Of a DNA stretch of 64,000 nt, positions 49,603 through 57,971 are shown one piece after another. The notes under the pieces are model-generated. The model did no database searches. It saw only the letters and a program-made list of their open reading frames with translations, and had not been told where the DNA came from. Made by a program: the position numbers and the translations under genes. The stretch lies in NCBI RefSeq assembly GCF_001513745.1, contig NZ_CP013380.1, forward strand, positions 2,356,001 through 2,420,000. The letters run 5' to 3'. Position 1 is the first letter of the stretch; each line of letters opens with the position of its first letter. Source of the stretch: Burkholderia humptydooensis (lineage in GTDB: Bacteria > Pseudomonadota > Gammaproteobacteria > Burkholderiales > Burkholderiaceae).

Positions 49603-50952
49603 TCAGGCGCGACGCTTCGCAGGCTCTTCTTCTTCGTCCTGCTGCGCGCGCTCGGGGATCGCCTCGCTTGCACTGCGCACGGCGTCGGCGAGACTGCCGG
49701 ACGTGTCGTCCAACGCCTCCTCCGCGTGCGCCCGGACCGGCTCGGCATCGTGCGGGATGCCGCCGATCGCGCCGTGGTCTTCCTTCGTCGCTCGGCCCGC
49801 CGCCGGGTCGGCGGCCGCCTCGCGGGTTGCTGCGTGTGCCGCGTCGGCAAGCTCCGCGCCCGGCCGCGCGACGGGGTTTGCGCTTTCGTTCGCCCGTGCG
49901 GGCGATTCGGTGCGCTCGCCGCCGCCGGCGGCAACGCCGGCCGCTTCTTCGGCATGCGGCGCCATGACGGCGTCCGCTGCATCCTGCGCATCATCCTGTG
50001 CGACCGCGTGCTCGTGCGACGCAGTCGTGTCGGCTGCTTCACTGCCCGCCGACGCCGGCTCGGTCATTCCGCCCGATTCGATCTCGCGAGCGGCGTGGCC
50101 GGCCGCCTGCCCGGATGCGCTGTCGCCGCACGGCGCATCGACGTCCGCATCGGCGCCGGCTCGGTCGTCATTATCGGCCGGATCGACGATCCGTGCTGCC
50201 GAACCGTCCATCCCTCCGGATCGCGCAGCGCCCGCGCTCGTCGATGCGGCATCCGCTTGCGCCGGCTCATCGCCGGCCCGCGTCGCGCCTTCGCGCGGCG
50301 AAACCGTCGGATCGGCTGCCAGCCCAGCGAGCTCGCCCGCTTCCGCGCCGGGCACGTCGGCAAGCACCTCGCCGACGCCGCGCACATCATCGGGAAAGTC
50401 GATCGCCTGCTGCGCGAGGAGGCTCGCCTCCAGATGCGCGGCCGGCTCCTCGAGCGCCGGCAGATCGTCGAGCGCCTTCAGGCCGAGGTCGTCGAGAAAC
50501 TGCTTCGTCGTTGCATAGAGCGCCGGACGGCCCGGCACGTCGCGATGACCGATCACCTCGATCCAGCCGCGGTCCTCGAGCTGCTTGACGACCTGCGTGT
50601 TCACCGTGACGCCGCGAATTTCCTCGATGTCACCGCGCGTGACCGGCTGCCGGTACGCAATGATCGCAAGCGTCTCCAGCACGGCCCGCGAATATTTCGG
50701 CGGCTTCTCCGGATGCAGCCGGTCGAGATACGCGCGCATCGCCGGCTTGCTCTGGAAGCGCCAGCCCGAAGCGAGCGCGACGAGTTCGACCCCACGTCCG
50801 GTCCATTCCTGTTTCAGATCTTCGAGCAGTGTTCGGACTGTGTCCGCCGACACGCCGTCGGCAAAGAGCTTGCGCAAATCGCCGAGTTTCAGCGGCTCCT
50901 GCGCGCAGATCAAAGCAGTCTCGAGGACGATTTTCGCCTCTTGGGTATTCAT
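49603..50952 (-). CDS. scpB: Segregation and condensation protein ScpB with long acidic tail
   Basis: 449 residues, about twice the usual length. Residues 1-190 are the ScpB double winged helix ([80 protein letters not shown]). The last 240 residues are Ala/Glu/Asp-rich with no fold apparent. ScpB binds ScpA and SMC in chromosome compaction. scpA is not adjacent in this window. Gene order scpB-rluB is common in Burkholderia. Confidence 0.93.
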   Translation of the reverse strand: MNTQEAKIVLETALICAQEPLKLGDLRKLFADGVSADTVRTLLEDLKQEWTGRGVELVALASGWRFQSKPAMRAYLDRLHPEKPPKYSRAVLETLAIIAYRQPVTRGDIEEIRGVTVNTQVVKQLEDRGWIEVIGHRDVPGRPALYATTKQFLDDLGLKALDDLPALEEPAAHLEASLLAQQAIDFPDDVRGVGEVLADVPGAEAGELAGLAADPTVSPREGATRAGDEPAQADAASTSAGAARSGGMDGSAARIVDPADNDDRAGADADVDAPCGDSASGQAAGHAAREIESGGMTEPASAGSEAADTTASHEHAVAQDDAQDAADAVMAPHAEEAAGVAAGGGERTESPARANESANPVARPGAELADAAHAATREAAADPAAGRATKEDHGAIGGIPHDAEPVRAHAEEALDDTSGSLADAVRSASEAIPERAQQDEEEEPAKRRA

Positions 50953-51361
50953 GCAGCTAGGTCAGACCCTGTGGTCAAACGAACCGGATCAATCGAACAG
51001 ACGAAAGGAACGGAAGACGCGCTCGCCCGATTCTGATCGGTCATATTGATGGGAGCACGAACCGGGGGCGGCGAACCAACTCTCAAGCCCAACCCGAACC
51101 GGACGGAACAGCGCGGAACCATGCCGGAACCGCGTGACTGAGCGCCATCTTACGCAAAATTGACCGGTGCGTAAAGACAAAGAACGTACGGCAAAAGACA
51201 TATCCCCGGCGCGCCGCCGGCCACGAAAACGGCCGCGGGCGCCGCCTTTGCCGCGCCCGCGAATCGCCGCTCCACGCCGGCAAACGGCGATCCGCCCCGA
51301 AACCGGGCGCCCCGCGCGAACGACGCGTCGAGACGCCGGAAAGTCTGTGTGCGACACATCG
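50953..51361. other. Intergenic region between scpB and the LysR gene
   Basis: 409 bases with no convincing gene. Short minus-strand frames here are Arg-rich and look like chance reading. The scpB promoter must lie in the left part. No terminator of the LysR gene was recognised. Confidence 0.5.
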
Positions 51362-52264
51362 TCAGCCCAGATCCTCGACACGCGCCGGCATTTCCTTCAC
51401 GAGCCCCCAGACCGCGTCCGCCGCCGGCGACAGCGAGCGGTCGCGCCGCCGAACGAGCTCGACGGTGCGCTCGGCGCGAGGCGTCAGCGGCCGCGCGACG
51501 AGCGACGAGCCGGCCGGCAGCGGCAGCGACAGCCACGGCAGCACGCTCACGCCGACGCCCGCCTCGATGAGGCCGAACACCGTCGCCGAATGGCCGAGCT
51601 CCTGCACGACGCTCGCCGCAACCCGATGCGCCGCGAGCGCCGCGTCGATCAGCGGCCGGCTGCCCGATGCGTAGTCGAGCAATACGAGCCGCTCGCCCGC
51701 GAGCGCCGTCCACGGCACGCGATCGCGCGCGGCGAGCGGATGATCGGCGCGCGCGACGAGGCAAAACGAATCGGTCATCAACGGCTCGCTGATCAAATCG
51801 TTCGTCGCGAGCGGCCCGATCACGACGCCGAAATCGACCTCGCCCGATTTCACCTTGCGCAGCACGTCGCTCTGCACGTCGTCGCGCAGACCGAGCGTGA
51901 CGAACGGAAAGCGTCGCTCGCACGCGGCGACGATGCGCGGCATCAGCCGGCACGCTATCGTCGGGCTTGCCGCGACGATCACGCGCCCGCGACGCTGCTC
52001 GCCGATCTCGCGGATCTCGCGCAGCGTATCGTCGAGGTCGCCGAGCAGACGCGACACGCTCGCGATCAGATTGGCGCCGACGTCGGTCAGTTGCACGTCG
52101 CGCGTGGTTCGGTCGATCAGCTTGAGTCCGATCTCGCCTTCCAGCTCGCGCACCGAGCGGCTCACGGCCGACTGCGTGAGACCGATCTCGTCGCCCGCCC
52201 GGCTGAAGCTCTTGAGCCGCGCGACCTCGATGAACACGCGCAACTGCCTGAGCGTGATATTCAT
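51362..52264 (-). CDS. LysR family transcriptional regulator
   Basis: 300 residues. The helix-turn-helix is MNITLRQLRVFIEVARLKSFSRAGDEIGLTQSAVSRSVRELEGEIGLKLIDRTTRDVQLTDVG. The substrate-binding domain covers residues 90-290 (VIVAASPTIACRLMPRIVAACERRFPFVTLGL). LysR proteins usually control a divergent gene; here that is the DUF4096 gene 417 bases away, whose promoter looks sigma-54-dependent, so the target is unclear. Confidence 0.92.
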   Translation of the reverse strand: MNITLRQLRVFIEVARLKSFSRAGDEIGLTQSAVSRSVRELEGEIGLKLIDRTTRDVQLTDVGANLIASVSRLLGDLDDTLREIREIGEQRRGRVIVAASPTIACRLMPRIVAACERRFPFVTLGLRDDVQSDVLRKVKSGEVDFGVVIGPLATNDLISEPLMTDSFCLVARADHPLAARDRVPWTALAGERLVLLDYASGSRPLIDAALAAHRVAASVVQELGHSATVFGLIEAGVGVSVLPWLSLPLPAGSSLVARPLTPRAERTVELVRRRDRSLSPAADAVWGLVKEMPARVEDLG

Positions 52265-52442
52265 GGGATTCCCTCATCAATCGGACGCATCGATGCGCGA
52301 TTGTATTGCGTCCTGACTATCTCGTGCCGTGTGTCGGTGCGGTGCAGCACTCGGCTGAAACGCACGTCTCACGGGCCGGACTGCACAAGATTGGTGATTG
52401 TCCTTATTTGCTCGACGGTCATTTTGGCGTCTTATACGCCCC

Positions 52443-52464
52443 TAGCTGACGCGGCTGTCAGCTA
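52443..52464. promoter_or_regulatory. 22-bp palindrome in the LysR-DUF4096 gap
   Basis: TAGCTGAC-GCGGCT-GTCAGCTA has perfect eight-base arms. It ends 35 bases before the -24 element at 52500, so it may be an activator or repressor site. Confidence 0.45.
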
Positions 52465-52499
52465 GCTGCCAGGCGGCTTTGGGACGGTCGTCGCCAACA

Positions 52500-52515
52500 T
52501 GGCACGCTTCCTGCA
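52500..52515 (+). promoter_or_regulatory. Sigma-54-like promoter upstream of the second DUF4096 gene
   Basis: TGGCACGCTTCCTGCA has the GG-N10-GC core and differs from consensus only by C for the first T of TTGCA. Expected start of transcription is near 52526, leaving a leader of about 155 bases before the ATG at 52681. Nothing else is apparent in the 52265-52680 gap apart from the palindrome at 52443. Confidence 0.55.
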
Positions 52516-52680
52516 TTAGCAGGCGCACAGGGCTGCGGGCGTTCGGACTTCTCGCGGCGGATCGCGCAACATCCGCCGCCTCATGGAGCCGATGCCCTCA
52601 CCCGGCACTCGCTGGACGAGTGCTCGACGAGTGCGCGGCGCAGGGCGGCGCACCGGAGTTAGCTTCGCTGAGGTGAGGAC

Positions 52681-53082
52681 ATGATGCTGTTCGACGATTT
52701 GAGAGACAACGAATGGGCGCTGCTCGAGGGACTGTTCTGCTCCGAGCCCGCACGCAGTGAGCGCCGCGGTCGTCCCCGCGTGGAAGCCCGCTCGGTGGTG
52801 AACGCCGTTCTCTGGGTGCTGTCGACGGGCGAAGGCTGGTCGAAGCTGCCCGGCCGCTATCCGTCGCCGCCGACTTGCCGTCGACGCTTCGACGAATGGC
52901 AGGCCGACGGCACGCTCGCCGAAGTGGTGAAGCGCCTCGGGACGAGCGGCCGCCAGATCTCGCTGCGCGGACGCATCGGCGCAAGCGCGGTCAAGCCGCC
53001 CGCGCCGCCGAGCCGCGATCGACTGCGCGGCGCCTTCTGGACCAATCCGGAATCCTGGCGCGCTCCCGTCAAGATGGCATGA
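52681..53082 (+). CDS. Stand-alone DUF4096 (transposase N-domain) protein, second
   Basis: 133 residues, with GAGGTGAGGAC before the ATG. Residues 4-90 (FDDLRDNEWALLEGLFCSEPARSERRGRPRVEARSVVNAVLWVLSTGEGWSKLPGRYPSPPTCRRRFDEWQADGTLAEVVKRLG) are the DUF4096 helix-turn-helix of IS402-type transposases. There is no catalytic domain, and the tail (SGRQISLRGRIGASAVKPPAPPSRDRLRG) differs from that of the protein at 26058-26468. About half of the N-domain positions agree between the two. Likely a domesticated DNA-binding protein; alternatively an IS relic. Confidence 0.7.
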   Translation: MMLFDDLRDNEWALLEGLFCSEPARSERRGRPRVEARSVVNAVLWVLSTGEGWSKLPGRYPSPPTCRRRFDEWQADGTLAEVVKRLGTSGRQISLRGRIGASAVKPPAPPSRDRLRGAFWTNPESWRAPVKMA

Positions 53083-53283
53083 ATTCTATTTCTGGGCGGC
53101 ACTGGCCGCCCAGAATCGTTTTCGGCGCCCCTTCGGCACACGGCCGCCTGTTCGCTCGGACTCCTGACGACGCGATCCTGCGAAACATCTATTTACTAAT
53201 ATTTACAGCGCGCCTTCGCTCCCCCGCTTAACTTAGCGATATATGAACGAGCCGTTCGACGGCTTGAAAGGGAGCTTCCAACG

Positions 53284-53535
53284 ATGAAACCCATGTCACT
53301 GCTCACGGCATGCGGCGTTGTCGTTTCGCTGGCGCTCGCCGCTCCTTCACGCGCCGACTCATTTCCACCCAGACAACACGGTCAGCAGGAGCAAGTCACC
53401 CGCTCGCAGGCCCGTGCGGCCGCGCCAAGTGCGCGACCCAATGCGCCGCGCGGCGATCTGCGCGGTGACATCGTGAGCAACGCACGCGCGCACAACGACG
53501 CGCAACGCCCGCCCAACGATTCGAACCATCACTGA
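53284..53535 (+). CDS. Small exported hydrophilic protein
   Basis: 83 residues with GGGAG before the ATG. A signal peptide (MKPMSLLTACGVVVSLALAAPSRAD) is followed by about 58 hydrophilic residues rich in Gln, Arg, Asn and Pro, ending in His-His. No domain is recognised. It is the only gene between the second DUF4096 gene and a strong terminator at 53638. Periplasmic or secreted, role unknown. Confidence 0.65.
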   Translation: MKPMSLLTACGVVVSLALAAPSRADSFPPRQHGQQEQVTRSQARAAAPSARPNAPRGDLRGDIVSNARAHNDAQRPPNDSNHH

Positions 53536-53637
53536 CGCCGCGCCAGGAAAAATCCGCGCGCCCGGGAACTGCGCGACGCACGCCGAGTCAGATGGTTGCC
53601 ATGAGCACAGCGTGGCAGCAGCAATGTACCCGGTACC

Positions 53638-53667
53638 GCCCGTATCCTCGCGATACGGGCTTTTTTT
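53638..53667 (+). terminator. Rho-independent terminator
   Basis: GCCCGTATC-CTCGC-GATACGGGC is followed by seven T, 103 bases after the small exported protein gene. Confidence 0.9.
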
Positions 53668-53695
53668 CGCGCGAAAGAGGCGGTGCGCGGCAGTG

Positions 53696-54013
53696 CTATA
53701 AGCGGCTTTCGAGAATCGACACGGCGCTCGCTTCGCTGAGCGCGTAGTCTTCGATTCGGCGAGCCTCCCAATCGGGCTGCCTCTCGTCTCGTTCGAGCCG
53801 AGCGAATTCGACTCGCCCGTTATCCGTCAAAACGGCAATATCGACGGGCGCGTGGAAACCGGGCGCGGGCGCGACAGTCTTCTGCCGAACCGTATCCATC
53901 AAGCCGAGCGCACGCAGGTATTCGAATACACCCGGACGCCTCGCCCACGGAACCTGACGGTACTGGACGCGCCTGAGCGCGTCGAGCACTGCTTCGTTGG
54001 AATACGTGGCCAT
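53696..54013 (-). CDS. Conserved-looking hypothetical protein
   Basis: 105 residues with GAAAGAATCGAG upstream of the ATG. The sequence has mixed helix and strand character (EAVLDALRRVQYRQVPWARRPGVFEYLRALGLMDTVRQK, then VDIAVLTDNGRVEFARLERDERQPDWEARRIEDYALSEASAVSIL). No signal peptide or membrane segment; cytoplasmic. The first half could be a small DNA-binding helical domain. I do not recognise the family. Confidence 0.6.
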   Translation of the reverse strand: MATYSNEAVLDALRRVQYRQVPWARRPGVFEYLRALGLMDTVRQKTVAPAPGFHAPVDIAVLTDNGRVEFARLERDERQPDWEARRIEDYALSEASAVSILESRL

Positions 54014-54214
54014 CTCGATTCTTTCTTAAAGTGCGGCGACATTGCAAAGCAGCCCCGCCGAGCGAGGTCTCCGCCCACCGGCGCCGCCACGCAGCTCAAG
54101 AGGGGTCCTTATAATCCCTCCACCCCATCCGACCCGATCCCTGGCGCTTCGTTCGCGCCTTACGGGGACAGATCAACAATCGCTTCCGCAAAAAGCTACC
54201 TTACCCCAATCAAA

Positions 54215-54937
54215 TTGATTCTGTTTAACTCATTTGGACTTCTCTTCGTCGTTTTCCTGCTCTGCCGCAAAAGGCGCGCCGCGTTCGCGATACTCGCGGC
54301 CGGCGCCGCACTCTTGTGGCTGATCGCTTCCGGCTGGCTCGCCGCGCCGCTCGTCGCGCTCGCGGAAGCCGGCGTGCGGCCGGTCGCGCATCCGGCGATG
54401 ACGGGCGACACGACGATCGTGATGCTCGGCGCGGGCATCAGGCGCCGCGACGGCGCCGCAGTGCCGCCGCGCGACGCACTCGCCCGCATCGACAAGACCG
54501 CCGAACTCTATTCGGCATGCCAACGAACGGCGAAGCGCTGCACGGTCGTCGTGTCGGGCGGCGATCCGCAGATGCGCGGCATCACCGAAGCGGACACGTA
54601 TGCGCCCTATCTACTCGCGCGCGGCGTTGCGCACGCCGACCTGATCCGCGAGAGAAGCAGCCACACGACCTATGAAAACGCGCGCTTCACCGTTCCCATA
54701 TTACGCGCCCAACATTACGATGATCTGATTCTCGTCACTTCGTCATATCAGATGAAACGCGCGCTCCTCGATTTCGAGCGGTTCGGGATCGTGCCGCAAC
54801 CCGTCTACGCGAACCGCAGGGACGCGCAGCTCGGCTGGCTGCCGCGCGCGGCCAACCTCGTCAACGCCGAGCTGGCGCTGCACGAGATCGTCGGTGTCGC
54901 GCAATTTCATGTGTACCGCCGCCTCGGCTGGTTTTAG
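54215..54937 (+). CDS. YdcF/DUF218 family membrane-anchored protein
   Basis: 240 residues if the TTG at 54215 is the start; no ATG or GTG lies in the right place, and an exact TATAAT at 54110-54115 suggests transcription begins about 90 bases upstream. Two N-terminal membrane helices (LILFNSFGLLFVVFLL and AAFAILAAGAALLWLIASGWLAAPL) precede the DUF218 domain: TTIVMLGAGIRRRDG, RCTVVVSGGDPQMRGITEADTYAPYLLARGV, SHTTYENARF and LILVTSSYQMKRALLDFERFG. Members such as SanA, ElyC and YdcF act in envelope metabolism. Start is uncertain. Confidence 0.75.
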   Translation: MILFNSFGLLFVVFLLCRKRRAAFAILAAGAALLWLIASGWLAAPLVALAEAGVRPVAHPAMTGDTTIVMLGAGIRRRDGAAVPPRDALARIDKTAELYSACQRTAKRCTVVVSGGDPQMRGITEADTYAPYLLARGVAHADLIRERSSHTTYENARFTVPILRAQHYDDLILVTSSYQMKRALLDFERFGIVPQPVYANRRDAQLGWLPRAANLVNAELALHEIVGVAQFHVYRRLGWF

Positions 54938-55181
54938 CGGCGCACGCCACTTTGTCCGCGCCGGATCGTCGCGGCCTCGGTGCCGCCGATGGTCGCCGCA
55001 ACCGCGCGAATGGCGCAGCGATGACGGATTGCTCCACTGTTGCGCTCGATCCACGCGACGCAGCGCCAAGACGCAATCGAATGCACTGATCCGTCACTTT
55101 TGATAAACTCGGCTCACTCGATTGCAGACGCCAGACAAATCGGCAACACTCGGGTCCATCACCACTTAGCGGAGGTAAGCA

Positions 55182-55454
55182 ATGAAGAAGATGACCATGG
55201 CCATCCTGGTTTCGATGTCGGCTCTGGCTGGCGCGGCCCATGCGCAAGAGAGCACGGAAATCAAGACGATCACCGATCCGGCGAAGATCGCTGAAATCGA
55301 GCAACGCGCGCAAGCGCTGCAACAACAGCAGGCAGCCGAACCGGCCGCCGAGGCGAAGCCGATGCACGAGCAGCACAAGCATCACATGAAGAAGGCTCAC
55401 AAGGGCGCGAAGAAGGCAGCCAAGGCGGCTCCGGCAGACGCCGCCAGCCAATAA
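55182..55454 (+). CDS. Small exported Lys/His/Ala-rich protein
   Basis: 90 residues with GGAGG before the ATG. The signal peptide MKKMTMAILVSMSALAGAAHAQ is followed by a Gln/Ala helix (ITDPAKIAEIEQRAQALQQQQAAEPAAEAKP) and a basic tail (HEQHKHHMKKAHKGAKKAAKAA) with a His cluster. Such tails may bind metal, DNA or anionic polymers. No known family recognised. It stands alone, with a terminator 25 bases after its stop. Confidence 0.75.
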   Translation: MKKMTMAILVSMSALAGAAHAQESTEIKTITDPAKIAEIEQRAQALQQQQAAEPAAEAKPMHEQHKHHMKKAHKGAKKAAKAAPADAASQ

Positions 55455-55478
55455 AGCACGGCACGTCCCGCTTGCGCG

Positions 55479-55512
55479 AAAGCCGAATCCGGCCTGCCGG
55501 GTTCGGCTTTTT
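55479..55512 (+). terminator. Rho-independent terminator
   Basis: AAGCCGAATCCGG-CCTG-CCGGGTTCGGCTT with a T-run directly after, downstream of the small exported protein gene. Confidence 0.88.
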
Positions 55513-55602
55513 CATTGGCGCGCCCGAATGAGCACGCAGCGCATTGTGCTAAAGTCGCGCACCGACTTTTCCAACCGTGCGCACTCCGGTGCGGAGGACT
55601 GA

Positions 55603-55860
55603 ATGAGCAACATCCAACTGGACATCGAATGGACCGAAGCCGCGACGCGCAAGATCAAGCAATTGATGCCGCGCGGCTCCGATGACGCGTTCCTCGCGCT
55701 GCCGCCGATCGAATGCCTGCCGATGGAAGGCGACGTGCTTTTCCTCGGCCCGCAAGGCAAACAGCAGCCGTTCATCGTCGCGGAGCGGCAATACCACCAC
55801 GACGGCGACGCCGACTGGACGATCATCCTGATCCTCGACGTTCCGAACGCATCGCACTGA
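55603..55860 (+). CDS. Hypothetical small cytoplasmic protein
   Basis: 85 residues with GCGGAGGA before the ATG. The sequence IQLDIEWTEAATRKIKQLMPRGSDDAFLALPPIECLPMEGDVLFLGPQGKQQPFIVAERQYHHDGDADWTIILILDVP looks like a compact alpha/beta fold without signal peptide. The family is not known to me. It converges with the ABM monooxygenase gene. Confidence 0.7.
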   Translation: MSNIQLDIEWTEAATRKIKQLMPRGSDDAFLALPPIECLPMEGDVLFLGPQGKQQPFIVAERQYHHDGDADWTIILILDVPNASH

Positions 55861-55912
55861 CCGTCGTTGCACTTACTGGGCTGGGCCGGGCCGCGCACGG
55901 CCCCTCGCTTCG

Positions 55913-56203
55913 CTACGCGATCTTCGACGCGACGCGAATTTCCGAATGCTCGATCCAATCCGCTGCGGCGCGCTTGTACGCGTCGATATGCGCGGAGCGC
56001 GCATGGGCGGCAAGCGCGGCTTCGCTGGCCCACCGCTCGATGAAAATGAAACGGCGCGGCTCCTGTAAGTCGCGATGCAGATCGTATTGCAGCGCGCCCT
56101 CTTCGTTGCGCGTCGGCCCGACAATCCCCTCGAGTTGTTCCAACAGTTCCGCTTCTGCGCCAGGCTTGGCGACGATGAGCGCGACCACGGCGACTTCGGA
56201 CAT
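55913..56203 (-). CDS. ABM-family quinol monooxygenase-like protein
   Basis: 96 residues, a single ferredoxin-like alpha+beta domain: VAVVALIVAKPGAEAELLEQLEGIVGPTRNEEGALQYDLHRDLQEPRRFIFIERWASEAALAAHARSAHIDAY. This is the YgiN/ABM pattern with EGxxxYDLHRD and the H-x-x-S-x-H end. Members dimerise and oxidise quinols without cofactor, but many have unknown substrates. AGGAGAT precedes the ATG. A structured region and terminator lie 87 bases upstream on the same strand. Confidence 0.87.
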   Translation of the reverse strand: MSEVAVVALIVAKPGAEAELLEQLEGIVGPTRNEEGALQYDLHRDLQEPRRFIFIERWASEAALAAHARSAHIDAYKRAAADWIEHSEIRVASKIA

Positions 56204-56289
56204 GCAGATCTCCTTTGCTTCGTGACAAAGGGGTCAGCATACGCGAATCGAAGCAAGCAGGCTTTCGCGTTTCGACGCTCACCCGCCTC

Positions 56290-56324
56290 AAAAAAATAGC
56301 CCGCGCTTCACGGGAAGCGCGGGC
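56290..56324 (-). terminator. Terminator of the putative small RNA
   Basis: On the minus strand a ten-base GC-rich stem with loop CCCGTG is followed by TATTTTTTT. It lies upstream of the ABM gene, so it ends an RNA that starts between here and the bamC terminator. Confidence 0.85.
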
Positions 56325-56510
56325 AAAACCGTCGCCCTACGAGGATAGGCGACGGGGCCACCGAGACCCGCGCGAACGCGCGGGTCATCGTCCAGTACGG
56401 CAGCTTCGCCGGCAACGGCGACTGCCCGAAACGTCGATATCCACACTAGGCGGGAGGCACGCGTAATCGAACCTGGCTGTTTTTGGGCGTCCTCCCTGAT
56501 TGCTTGTTGA
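56291..56510 (-). ncRNA. Putative sigma-54-dependent small RNA of about 220 nt
   Basis: Between the bamC terminator and the ABM gene the minus strand shows five consecutive hairpins: GGGAGGACGC with GCGTGCCTCCC; GGCAGTCGCCG with CGGCGA/CTGCC (56399-56426); GACCCGCGCG with CGCGCGGGTC (56365-56386); CCGTCGCC with GGCGACGG (56329-56355); and a terminator stem GCCCGCGCTT/AAGCGCGGGC (56299-56324) with TATTTTTTT. A good -24/-12 promoter precedes it at 56521-56536. The only frame of any length is a 26-codon one at 56308-56388 without a clear ribosome site. Alternatives are a long leader or attenuator of the ABM gene. I could not match it to 6S, SRP or RNase P RNA. Confidence 0.55.
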
Positions 56511-56520
56511 CGATAGAAGG

Positions 56521-56536
56521 AGCAGCTTCCGTGCCA
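56521..56536 (-). promoter_or_regulatory. Sigma-54 promoter of the putative small RNA
   Basis: On the minus strand TGGCACGGAAGCTGCT has the GG-N10-GC core; the only departure from TGGCACG-N4-TTGCW is C for the first T. Transcription would begin near 56510. The stretch upstream (56547-56580) is AT-rich with the small palindrome ATCAAGCGATTGAT, suitable for bending. Confidence 0.6.
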
Positions 56537-56616
56537 GCCAGAAGTGAATTATCAAGCGATTGATTTTTAACGATTAATTCTCAAATGGCGGGCAGAAATG
56601 CGCATTCATTCCAGTC

Positions 56617-56639
56617 GTTACGAGGTGACGTTACGTAAC
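56617..56639. promoter_or_regulatory. GTTACG motif pair, possible enhancer site
   Basis: GTTACG at 56617-56622 and the palindrome GTTACGTAAC at 56630-56639 lie about 80-105 bases upstream of the small RNA promoter. The same hexamer clusters upstream of the sigma-54 promoter at 20391. Confidence 0.4.
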
Positions 56640-56702
56640 ACGACGGGCGTGTGACGGGCGCACGCGCGTGCGCCCGGGCCGGCATTGACGTCCGACGCAG
56701 AT

Positions 56703-56729
56703 AAAAAAAGCCCGCCGAAAGGCGGGCTT
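56703..56729 (-). terminator. Terminator of bamC
   Basis: On the minus strand AAGCCCGCC-TTTC-GGCGGGCTT is followed by a T-run, 37 bases after the bamC stop. Confidence 0.88.
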
Positions 56730-56765
56730 CGCTGGTTCGGCGGCGAAGTGCCGCGCGCAGCAACC

Positions 56766-57971
56766 TCAGCGCAACTGATTGACGAGAAGCGACATGATCT
56801 GCCGCGCGGGCGCCGACGCATCGACGTTGCCCTTGTCGTCGACGACCGCGATGCGCGTCTCACCTTCCGTCACCGCCTTCACGTTGACGACGTATTGCTT
56901 CGCCTTCTTTTCCTTCTTGCCGTGGAAAAGCTGGCTCCAGAAGCCCTGCTCCTCGACGCTCAGGTCCTTCGGATCGACGTAGCGGACGTAGTACAGCCCC
57001 TTCGTGCGATCGCGATCGTCGACCGTGAAGTTCGCGCGATCGAGCGCCAGGCCGACATGCAGCCACGAACGATCGTACGGCTCGGCAAGCGTCACTTCAG
57101 GCGGCACGTCCGGCACGGCCGCTTCGCTCGGAGTGCTCGACGTCGACGCGCTCGCGACGTTCTTCGCAGCGATCGCCGCGGCCGCCTCCTTGCTCTTGCT
57201 GCTCGACGCCTTCGCGCGCGACGGCGCCGCATCGTCGACGATCGGCACGCCGCCCGCCTTCACGCGCGCGTCGTTCTGTGCGATCACGGCCATCAGGCGC
57301 TTCAGGTATTCGGTTTCGAGACCGGGATCGTTCGGCTTCGGCTCCCACTTGCTCGAATCGTTGTTCGCGCCCGTCAGCGCCTCGCGCATCCCCTTCTGAC
57401 TGATGAACACGTACGTGCCGCCATTCGGCGCGGTGTCGAGGCGCGTGCGGTACTTGTTGCGCTCCGCCGTCACGTACGAGTTGCCCATCGCCTTCGAGAT
57501 CACCCCGCGAATCAGGCCATCGTTGATCTGCGGATGGGTTTCGTTCCAGTCGGTTTCCATCACGCCCTTGTCACGCTGCTCGACGACGAGCAGGAAGCCC
57601 TGCTCCTGCCAGAAGCGGCGCACCTGGGGCCAGATTTGCGCGGGCGCCTTGTCGTCGATCACGAGCCAGCTCTCGGTGCCGTCGCGCTGGATGCGCATGC
57701 CCGGCACGGCGGGCGCGACCGCATCGGTGGGCGGCGCGGCCTGCTGCACCTGCTGCAGGCTGGAAAGCGACGTCGCACCGCCCTGCGGCGGCAGCGAACG
57801 TTGATCCGGCGTCTCGTCGAGCATGTTGGGCGGCACCGCGAGCGACACCCCCTTCGATTTCGAATCGCTCTTGTAGTCGATTTTCGTAGGCGACGGCGAA
57901 CTGCAGCCGGCCACGAACGCGCCGGTTGCAAGCAGTGCTGCGAACCGCTTGGTAAGACGAAGATCAGTCAT
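56766..57971 (-). CDS. bamC: Outer-membrane assembly lipoprotein BamC
   Basis: 401 residues. The signal peptide ends in the lipobox FVAGC (Cys23). The unstructured N-terminal segment (DYKSDSKSKGVSLAVPPNM) that contacts BamD is present. Two helix-grip domains follow (ESWLVIDDKAPAQIWPQVRRFWQEQGF and SWLHVGLALDRANFTVDDRDRTKGLYYVRYVD). BamC is an accessory of the beta-barrel assembly machine. In E. coli it follows dapA; here no dapA lies upstream within the window, and the neighbour is the divergent DUF2844 gene. The 57972-58293 gap carries both promoters and no gene. Confidence 0.92.
   Translation of the reverse strand: MTDLRLTKRFAALLATGAFVAGCSSPSPTKIDYKSDSKSKGVSLAVPPNMLDETPDQRSLPPQGGATSLSSLQQVQQAAPPTDAVAPAVPGMRIQRDGTESWLVIDDKAPAQIWPQVRRFWQEQGFLLVVEQRDKGVMETDWNETHPQINDGLIRGVISKAMGNSYVTAERNKYRTRLDTAPNGGTYVFISQKGMREALTGANNDSSKWEPKPNDPGLETEYLKRLMAVIAQNDARVKAGGVPIVDDAAPSRAKASSSKSKEAAAAIAAKNVASASTSSTPSEAAVPDVPPEVTLAEPYDRSWLHVGLALDRANFTVDDRDRTKGLYYVRYVDPKDLSVEEQGFWSQLFHGKKEKKAKQYVVNVKAVTEGETRIAVVDDKGNVDASAPARQIMSLLVNQLR

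Noticed and set aside
50989..51381. A 130-codon minus-strand frame between scpB and the LysR gene
   Set aside because: Arg-rich, no ribosome site, overlaps the LysR 3' end; likely chance.
56291..56510. Identification of the structured RNA as 6S RNA, SRP RNA or RNase P RNA
   Set aside because: The characteristic conserved segments of those RNAs are not seen, and the hairpin arrangement differs.
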